Assembly: GCA_026225945.1 (NCBI GenBank)
Contig: JAMJFZ010001133.1
Coordinates: 2,128,501 to 2,192,500 of the forward strand
Reading direction: 5' to 3'
DNA: 64,000 nt
Source of the DNA: Cricetomys ansorgei
Lineage: Eukaryota; Chordata; Mammalia; Rodentia; Nesomyidae
In this document: positions 24,237 through 64,000 of the stretch, in pieces
Layout of the letters: each line of letters opens with the position of its first letter
Position numbering within the stretch: position 1 is the stretch's first letter
Translations under genes and position numbers: made by a program
The notes under the pieces: generated by a model
What the model was told of the DNA's origin: nothing
The model's database searches: none
What the model saw: the letters and a program-made list of their open reading frames with translations, nothing else

Positions 24237-24356
24237 GTTTTCAAAACCTACAGCCCTGAATTGCTTTCCTGATGACACGGCAGCGCTCTACAAACATAAA
24301 GTCCTAACAAACTTAAGGGATGGTGTTAGTCCCCTGAGCCCTGGAACAAAACACAG
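24237..24356 (+). CDS. Possible second exon of the unrecognised CpG-island gene
   Basis: Acceptor CAAATTTGTAG|GTTTTC and donor AACACAG|GTGGGT bound 120 nt, phase 2 on both sides. Joined to 21969-22057 the codon AG|G gives Arg30, followed by FSKPTALNCFPDDTAALYKH then KVLTNLRDGVSPLSPGTKH. Alternatively the frame reads through the donor to a TAA at 24427-24429 that overlaps AATAAA (24421-24426), which would make a terminal exon and a protein of 93 residues. No repeat was recognised here. The codon pattern is plausible, but the open frame is short enough to arise by chance, and no third exon was found. Confidence 0.3.
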
Positions 24357-24429
24357 GTGGGTGGCTATTCTTAGAGCTCCCAGAAACTCAGCCAAGTCAG
24401 TTTGTCTGAGGCCCAGTGGTAATAAATAA

Positions 24430-26237
24430 CACTGGACCTAGAAGAATGATTTGTGGACACCTAAGCCAGCAGACAAACGAAAGTATCAGATGATCATACT
24501 CTTGCCAACAGCAAAAATACGTGCCTTCAAAATGTGTCAAGTATCTGAACTTTCTGAGGTAAACGTATGTCTTGTTGATTGTCCTGTTATCAAAATAGTA
24601 TAGGGTATCTCTTTTAAACTCTGAAAGTAAAAATGAAAATAAATAATAACCAAATCAAAAGTTTAGGAAAATACAGTGTAAAATATGTATGCTGCTTTAT
24701 TTCTTAGGCTATGAGGCATTTGATTGAAGTGTTATCACATTTGAATTTTTAACAACACCACGTGGTGGGTAAATTGTTAGTGCTGTCTTCATACAAGGAA
24801 ACTGACTTCATCCACATTGAATTTGCCAGTAGCTCTGGACTCAGAGGACACAGATCTCTGACCAAGGAAAGCCTGGCACTTCTGCATTATCAATCATTTG
24901 ACCTCCACTGCAGGTCACTGCAGGGGTCACAGCACCACAGCTGCTTTTTGTTTTTGTTTTGTTTTTTAAATGGTGCTGGCATTATTTTCAGCACTCGTAT
25001 ACATGGCCATTTTTCCCCTAACTCTCATGTCTGCTCTTTGTTTCCTCTTTTTCTCTTCACCAGTAGATTGTGGTCATCAGTAATTCTTCAGGCTGCGCAC
25101 TCCTGCTTAGGGGCCTCCTTTCCTTCTGGTTGCAAATACCAGTCTCTGGTGGCAGACTAGCTCACTAAATGCCTTTTAGCTTGTAAGTAGAGATAGAGAT
25201 TGAAGACAAGTAGGAATAGATGAATTGGGCTTGGGGCTGGAGTGCTGTGTCATCTGCTGTAGTTACCAGGTGTTCACATCTGGGAAATAATACAATCCAG
25301 TTTGGTTTTTGCAGAAGTGGGGATTAACCTACGGTCTTATATATGTTAAACAAGCACTTTATCACTGAGCTACAGCCCGGGTCTGCTTCTGGAGCCTCCC
25401 TTACGTTCTATTCTCTTTTAAATGAGCCTCTAACAATTAAGTCCTATACATATGAACAAGAGATTCCATTATCAAATGAGAAAAATAAAATTTCAGGCTG
25501 TAACTTCATTACATAAATTTAACATTGCAAAAGTATGTCTTTTGTATATTCTGTTTCTATCTTAAATTTTGGAAAACTTCACATTAGAAAGTCATGGTGC
25601 TCTAAATATTTATCAGTCTACCATCATTTTTAAAGACAATTACTTTAAAATATTTTTTTAAAAGTATTATTGCTCAGTTCATAAAATACTATTCTTGTGT
25701 TCACAACTAGGGCAATATTATTTCCTGACAAAACTGTATTACATAAATTTTTGCCCTGCAGTTTAAATGAACATCATCTCCCATGGCCCCTTTTCATTTA
25801 TTCCTCATTGCTAGCTTCTCCTGCTAGTAAATAAAGAGCCCTTGAGCCTGCTAACGGTAGTAAATATTTAATTATGTTCTTATCTAGCGTATTTTATGTC
25901 TGAATTGTATTGTTTGCCTTACTGAGATAGTAATCTATAGAAATAAAGATCTTGTGTCTCCTACATATTCAACTAAACATTTTTGGGCTTCAATTTTTAT
26001 CTATTCAAAAACAGAAAATGAGAATACACTCCACTCTAAGTCTTTAAAGTTTTCTGATGGTTGCTAATTATTAAGCCCTTAGACTAACAGAGTATCCTCA
26101 CAAGGCCCTGAATATGTCATTTTCTCTTTCTTTCTCCATCATCTCCCAACACATATAAAGATATTAAATATTAGTAAAGTTAGAAATACAATTTATTGAT
26201 ATCACACCCTTCAAATTAAATTAAGAGCAAAAACTAA
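24430..26237. other. Intergenic; possible MIR and ID fragments
   Basis: 24750-24880 resembles a MIR core (GTGGGTAAATTGTTAGTGCT, AAACTGACTTCATC). 25310-25385 resembles a reversed ID element (ACAAGCACTTTATCACTGAG). The 132-codon frame at 24762-25160 overlaps the MIR-like part and is not supported as a gene. Confidence 0.4.
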
Positions 26238-26385
26238 GCCTGGCAGTGATAGTGTATGCCTTTAATCCCAGCACTTGGGAGGCAGAGGCAGGTGGATCCC
26301 TGGTCTACAGAGCAAGACCCAGGACAGCCAAGGCTATCCAGGAAAACTCTGTCTTGAAAAAAACAAACAAACAAACAAAAAAGAA
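26238..26385 (+). mobile_element. B1 SINE
   Basis: GCCTGGCAGTGATAGTGTAT, TTTAATCCCAGCACTTGGGA, GGCAGAGGCAGGTGGATCCC and an A-rich tail. Confidence 0.85.
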
Positions 26386-26454
26386 TATAAAATACTTGCT
26401 GTTACGTTGTATGTGGGTGTGTTTGAACAATCAAGCAAGGTAATCATATTCATT

Positions 26455-26467
26455 CTCTCCCTCTCCT

Positions 26468-26494
<27 letters not shown>
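26455..26494. repeat. (TC)n microsatellite
   Basis: About 40 bases of TC repeats with two interruptions. Confidence 0.9.
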
Positions 26495-26498
<4 letters not shown>

Positions 26499-26619
26499 TC
26501 CCATTAAGCTAACAGATGGAACTAAGTTAGCCAAGGAGCTGACATATTGAGTATCTAGTACAGGAATCTTTCTTAGACAATATACTTTTATGGAAATCTC
26601 TCTATCTATCTATCTCTAT

Positions 26620-26622
<3 letters not shown>

Positions 26623-26673
<51 letters not shown>

Positions 26674-26690
26674 ATGTGTGTGTGTGTGTG
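26623..26690. repeat. (TG)n microsatellite
   Basis: About 34 TG units with one interruption (TACA). Confidence 0.95.
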
Positions 26691-26841
26691 TATGATTCAA
26701 GTTTGTGAAAGGAGAGGAGTTTAATGAAGAAATAGCCAGTCATCCCATCATGTCTCCAGAAGACTGTTATTTGGTGGTATATACATATAAATATACATGC
26801 ATATACACAGATATGCACATACACACACTCATATATACATG

Positions 26842-26864
26842 TATATATATATATATATATATAT
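26842..26864. repeat. (TA)n microsatellite
   Basis: Eleven TA units, self-complementary. Confidence 0.9.
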
Positions 26865-27117
26865 GAGAGAAACTGTTATTCTCTAATGAGAGCTTCATGG
26901 GATATTTGATTGATATTTGGTATTATCTTCTCAAGATTCAGATCGTGTTGATGTGGGGCAAGGTCTCAAAATCTGTACATTTAGTAAGGCCAGGATGATT
27001 CCTTTTGATCAGACAAGATGGACACATTTGCTTAACTTGGTTAATATATAATAGGAATTAAGATATCTAACTCCTAACGCCTAGCTAATACACAGTTATT
27101 GGATTTTGGGAAAAGTG

Positions 27118-27340
27118 TTTTTGAGACCAGTTTTTATGAATCCCAGACTGGCTTCAGCCTCTCTATGTAATTAATAATGACCTTGAACTTCTGCTCCCCC
27201 TACATCTACCTCCCTAGTGTTGGGGTTACAGATATTCACCACCATGGCTGGCTTATTGAATGCTGGTGATTGAACTCAGGTCTTCCTGTATGCTACAAAT
27301 GCATTCTACAAAGTGAGCTGCATCCCTAGCCTGAACTGGA
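27118..27340 (-). mobile_element. B4-type SINE
   Basis: B1-like part (TTTTGAGACCAGTTTTTATG ... GTGTTGGGGTTACAGATATT) followed by ID-like part (GGTGATTGAACTCAGGTCTT). Confidence 0.65.
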
Positions 27341-27502
27341 GGAAATGTTTTAAAGGCTATACAGAACTTCGACTCTATTCTCTAGTAAAGTAACATTGGC
27401 GGTTTATAAGGACAGTGTAAAATTAATAGGTGCTCATAGAAATTATAGACTACTACTTGTGGGAAGAAAACTGGATATTTTGCTATTGAAAATGTCTTTT
27501 AC

Positions 27503-27712
27503 AGGGCTGGGGAGATGGTGGTTGAGAGCACTTACTGCTCTTCTAGAGGACTTGGAATAGATTCCCAACACCTACATGACAGCTCACAACTGTCTAGAAC
27601 TCAATTTCCAGGGAGCTGCAGCCCTCTTCTGGCCTCTGAGGACACCAGGCATGCACATACTACACAGGCATACATGCAGGCAAAACAGACATATACAAAA
27701 AATAAACTATTT
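27503..27712 (+). mobile_element. B2 SINE
   Basis: CAGGGCTGGGGAGATGGTGG, ACTGCTCTTCTAGAGGACTT, GACAGCTCACAACTGTCTAG, ATGCAGGCAAAACAGACATA. Confidence 0.85.
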
Positions 27713-27769
27713 TTAAATGTCTTTTACTTTTTAAACTTCTAATAGATTGCTTTAAAAATGAATAAATGC

Positions 27770-27925
27770 AACCAGGCATAGCGGTATGCATCTTTACTCC
27801 CAGCGCTTGGGAGGCAGAGGCAGGCCAATCTCTGTGAGTGTAAGGCCAGTCTGGTCTACATAGTGAGTTCCAGGCCAGCCAAGGCTACAACAGTGAGACC
27901 CCGTCTCAAATAATTAAGTAAACAA
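27770..27925 (+). mobile_element. B1 SINE
   Basis: CAACCAGGCATAGCGGTATG, GGGAGGCAGAGGCAGGCCAA, GTGAGACCCCGTCTCAAATA. Confidence 0.85.
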
Positions 27926-28089
27926 ATAAATGGTTAACCTTATCAAACAGGTGCCTAAAGCACTTTTTTATTCTGGAATAAAATTTTGGGTAAATTTTAT
28001 TATTTGAGATTATAGTGGGGGGAAAGTATGTGTGTTTTATCAGAAATATAACATTATAGAGTCTCCTTATTACGGTGACCTTCCCCTGT

Positions 28090-28700
28090 CTGACATAGGT
28101 CATAAGAAAGTTATCCATTCCAGAGGGGTCCTGTCCCATCCCCAGGAGAAAGAAATGCAAAAGAATAGATACATCCAGGCATTACTGAGTCTTCCCATTC
28201 AGCCTGTTGGCAATCTGACCTACGTGATTGCCCTTCTACAAAAACCCAAAAGGACAAAGTCTGGAGAACTTCTCCATTAATGAGCATATGGAAGGTCCTA
28301 GAGAGCAGCACACTAAAGAAAGTCACTGAAACTCTGCACCCCTTCTCTAATACCTCACCCTGTGTATCTTTTCATCTATGCTTTTTTTTTATAATGGCAT
28401 ACAGTAAAGTTGTAACAATAAGATTTTCTCTGAATCTGTGAGCCATTCAGGTATATTACTCAAATTCAAGGAGTTATGGGAACCTCATTTTAGAGGCAGT
28501 AGACAAGTAAAAAAAGCTGGGCTTGTGACTGCCATCTTAAAGTGTATGGCCAAGGATGGTAATCTTGGAGAGTGACCCCTCAACATGTGGGTCTGAGTAA
28601 ATCCAGGTAGTGTCAAAATTCCACTGAATTAGATGGACATTGCTGATATCCACTGCTTGCTTGCATGTAGGAAGAAGTCTCCATACCTTTGGAGGTCACA
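28090..28700 (+). mobile_element. Old ERVL LTR (MLT2/LTR16/LTR33-like)
   Basis: TGGAGAACTTCTCCATTAAT, ATACCTCACCCTGTGTATCT, CTCTGAATCTGTGAGCCATT, GGAGTTATGGGAACCTCATT and CCAGGTAGTGTCAAAATTCC occur in the order of ERVL LTRs. It is too decayed to set borders. An 82-codon frame (28032-28280) lies in or next to it and is not counted as a gene. Confidence 0.6.
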
Positions 28701-29439
28701 GGCCTCTTCTTTGTTGATTGTGCTATGATATTAAGAAGAGGAAACCAGTATTTTTTTTTCCTAGACCAAGAGTGATATCAGGTGAATGATTTAGGCATTA
28801 TGACCTAGTGTTGATCATCCTACTTGAAAACAATCGCTGTGGTACTGACACTTTGATGGCTTGTCTTCTAACCAGTCAGCTACTATAAGTGACCAATGAG
28901 TGAAAATGTAGTGAACAGTAATGATTAAAGTTCATTTCTCGGTTGGCTCTGTTGCCTGCTTGCTGCATAACCATTACCAAAATGTCTTACCTCACTAAGC
29001 CTCAGCTTCTTATTTAAATATAGAGAACAATTTATTTCATTGTATGCAAATACTTAGTATGGTATATGAATAAAGACAGAATGTAACAGAGTCAGCAATG
29101 GTAAATCAATAATTGCTATTATGTACCTTAAAAATATTTAATGTAAGTATCCACAAATCATTGATTAAAACGTTTTCTTTAAAAAAGAAATAATTGAGGC
29201 ATTTGCATTAGTACATAAAGGTGCATGAATACAGGGGCTCTTTACCTCTAAGGATATGTGTGTCAAGAAAAAAAACAAACAAAAAAACCTGGCCAAATGG
29301 AACTCATCCTTTCGAATCACAATTTTACAAATAATAGAAAACAGGAAAACAGGACAAAGTACAAACTGTAAAATACTGAATCTGGAAAGAAAAAAGAAAA
29401 CTGGAAAAAGAATCTCTGCCTCACTCTCTGGGAAGCAGT
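28701..29439. other. Intergenic DNA upstream of the Intu promoter
   Basis: AT-rich, nothing recognised. A minus-strand frame (29165-29689) runs from the promoter into this region but shows no known product. Confidence 0.4.
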
Positions 29440-29484
29440 GAAGTTCGCACTGAAAGCCACGCGTCTTCCCGGGAAAGCTTCCTC

Positions 29485-29498
29485 GTCTCCTGGGCAAC
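29485..29498 (-). promoter_or_regulatory. X-box-like RFX binding site in the Intu promoter
   Basis: Read on the minus strand the site is GTTGCC-CA-GGAGAC. Both half-sites fit the ciliary X-box consensus RYYNYY..RRNRAC; only the two-base spacer (CA instead of AT) departs from it. It lies about 125 bp upstream of the Intu ATG. RFX factors drive many cilium genes, which fits the role of INTU at the basal body. Function is inferred. Confidence 0.5.
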
Positions 29499-29509
29499 CT
29501 GCGCCCCAG

Positions 29510-29514
29510 CCAAT
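29510..29514 (+). promoter_or_regulatory. CCAAT box
   Basis: AGCCAATCA, a good NF-Y-type CCAAT box, 109 bp upstream of the Intu ATG and 12 bp from the X-box-like site. NF-Y and RFX sites often lie close together. Confidence 0.5.
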
Positions 29515-29533
29515 CACAGCTGAGTACAGGGGT

Positions 29534-29539
29534 CACGTG
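29534..29539 (+). promoter_or_regulatory. CACGTG E-box (GTCACGTGG)
   Basis: Palindromic CACGTG preceded by GT, the form bound by USF and MiT/TFE-type bHLH factors. Its place between the CCAAT box and the YY1-like element, in a CpG island, supports a regulatory role, but no binding is shown. Confidence 0.4.
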
Positions 29540-29551
29540 GACCAGCCTGGC

Positions 29552-29562
29552 AAAATGGCGGC
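29552..29562 (+). promoter_or_regulatory. YY1-like element AAAATGGCGGC
   Basis: Matches the YY1 core (AANATGGCGGC), which in many TATA-less promoters sits just downstream of the transcription start. Here it also supplies the ATG of a short upstream ORF. Confidence 0.45.
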
Positions 29563-29587
29563 GCGGCTGGCGGGCTCTGGGGTCTGA
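29555..29587 (+). other. Upstream ORF in the Intu 5' leader (10 codons)
   Basis: ATG with strong context (A at -3, G at +4), encoding MAARLAGSGV then TGA, ending 35 bp before the Intu start and in another frame. It would lower Intu translation if transcription starts upstream of 29555; if transcription starts within the YY1-like element it may be left out of the mRNA. Confidence 0.45.
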
Positions 29588-29622
29588 GTGTCTCCATCCG
29601 GAGCTCTCTTGCAACCGAGACG

Positions 29623-64000
<34,378 letters not shown>

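Larger units (their letters stand above)
29440..29622 (+). promoter_or_regulatory. Intu: Intu CpG-island promoter and 5' UTR region
   Basis: GC- and CpG-rich DNA just upstream of the Intu start, continuing into exon 1 to about 29780, with no TATA box. It contains in order an X-box-like site (29485-29498), a CCAAT box (29510-29514), a CACGTG E-box (29534-29539) and a YY1-like element (29552-29562). The transcription start cannot be fixed from sequence alone; the YY1-like element is a likely place because such sites often overlap initiators of TATA-less genes. Confidence 0.75.

Noticed and set aside
24762..25160. 132-codon frame, whose end follows a strong-looking acceptor at 25065
   Set aside because: Start lies in a MIR-like piece, the part after the acceptor has no known product, and no polyadenylation signal follows closely.
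28032..28280. 82-codon frame considered as last exon of the CpG-island gene
   Set aside because: The acceptor phase does not match the donor at 24357 (joining gives an early stop), and the sequence lies in or next to an old ERVL LTR.

Overview
This is a window of rodent nuclear DNA. The short interspersed repeats are of B1, B2, B3 and B4/ID type, which occur together only in rodents (the mouse, rat and hamster group). They sit among ERVL/MaLR-type LTRs, rodent L1 3' ends and many (CA)n, (TC)n and (TTCC)n microsatellites. I cannot name the species. There is no sign of bacterial, plasmid or phage DNA. Most long open frames lie in repeats or introns and are not genes.

The one gene recognised with confidence is Intu (inturned, a PDZ protein of the CPLANE planar-polarity and ciliogenesis complex), on the + strand. 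The window holds its promoter and coding exons 1-7: 29623-29768, 39154-39689, 47311-47396, 57017-57220, 59418-59536, 62724-62813 and 63331-63408. All junctions are GT-AG and the phases agree throughout. Joined, they encode 419 complete residues, a little under half of the roughly 940-residue protein. The rest lies beyond the right edge. The promoter is CpG-rich and has a CCAAT box, a CACGTG E-box, an X-box-like RFX site and a YY1-like element that overlaps a short upstream ORF.

Layout: 1-1712 is a degenerate 19-bp minisatellite with a 12-monomer (228-bp) higher-order period. 1.7-21.3 kb is intergenic DNA full of SINEs, LTRs and L1 ends. 21.5-22.2 kb is a second CpG island with a possible first coding exon (21969-22057) and a phase-compatible possible second exon (24237-24356). 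I do not recognise this gene. 22.2-29.4 kb is intergenic, with a (TTCC)n tract, microsatellites and an old ERVL LTR. 29.4 kb to the end is Intu. Its introns hold an Rps15 processed pseudogene on the minus strand (42.7-43.2 kb), a 156-base pure-pyrimidine tract (49.9-50.0 kb) and many SINEs.

I found no undescribed biological system that the sequence clearly supports. The best candidates for follow-up are the unrecognised CpG-island transcript, the higher-order minisatellite, the X-box and uORF arrangement at the Intu promoter, and the tandem splice acceptor of Intu exon 5. Repeat family names are from memory of consensus sequences, and their borders are approximate.
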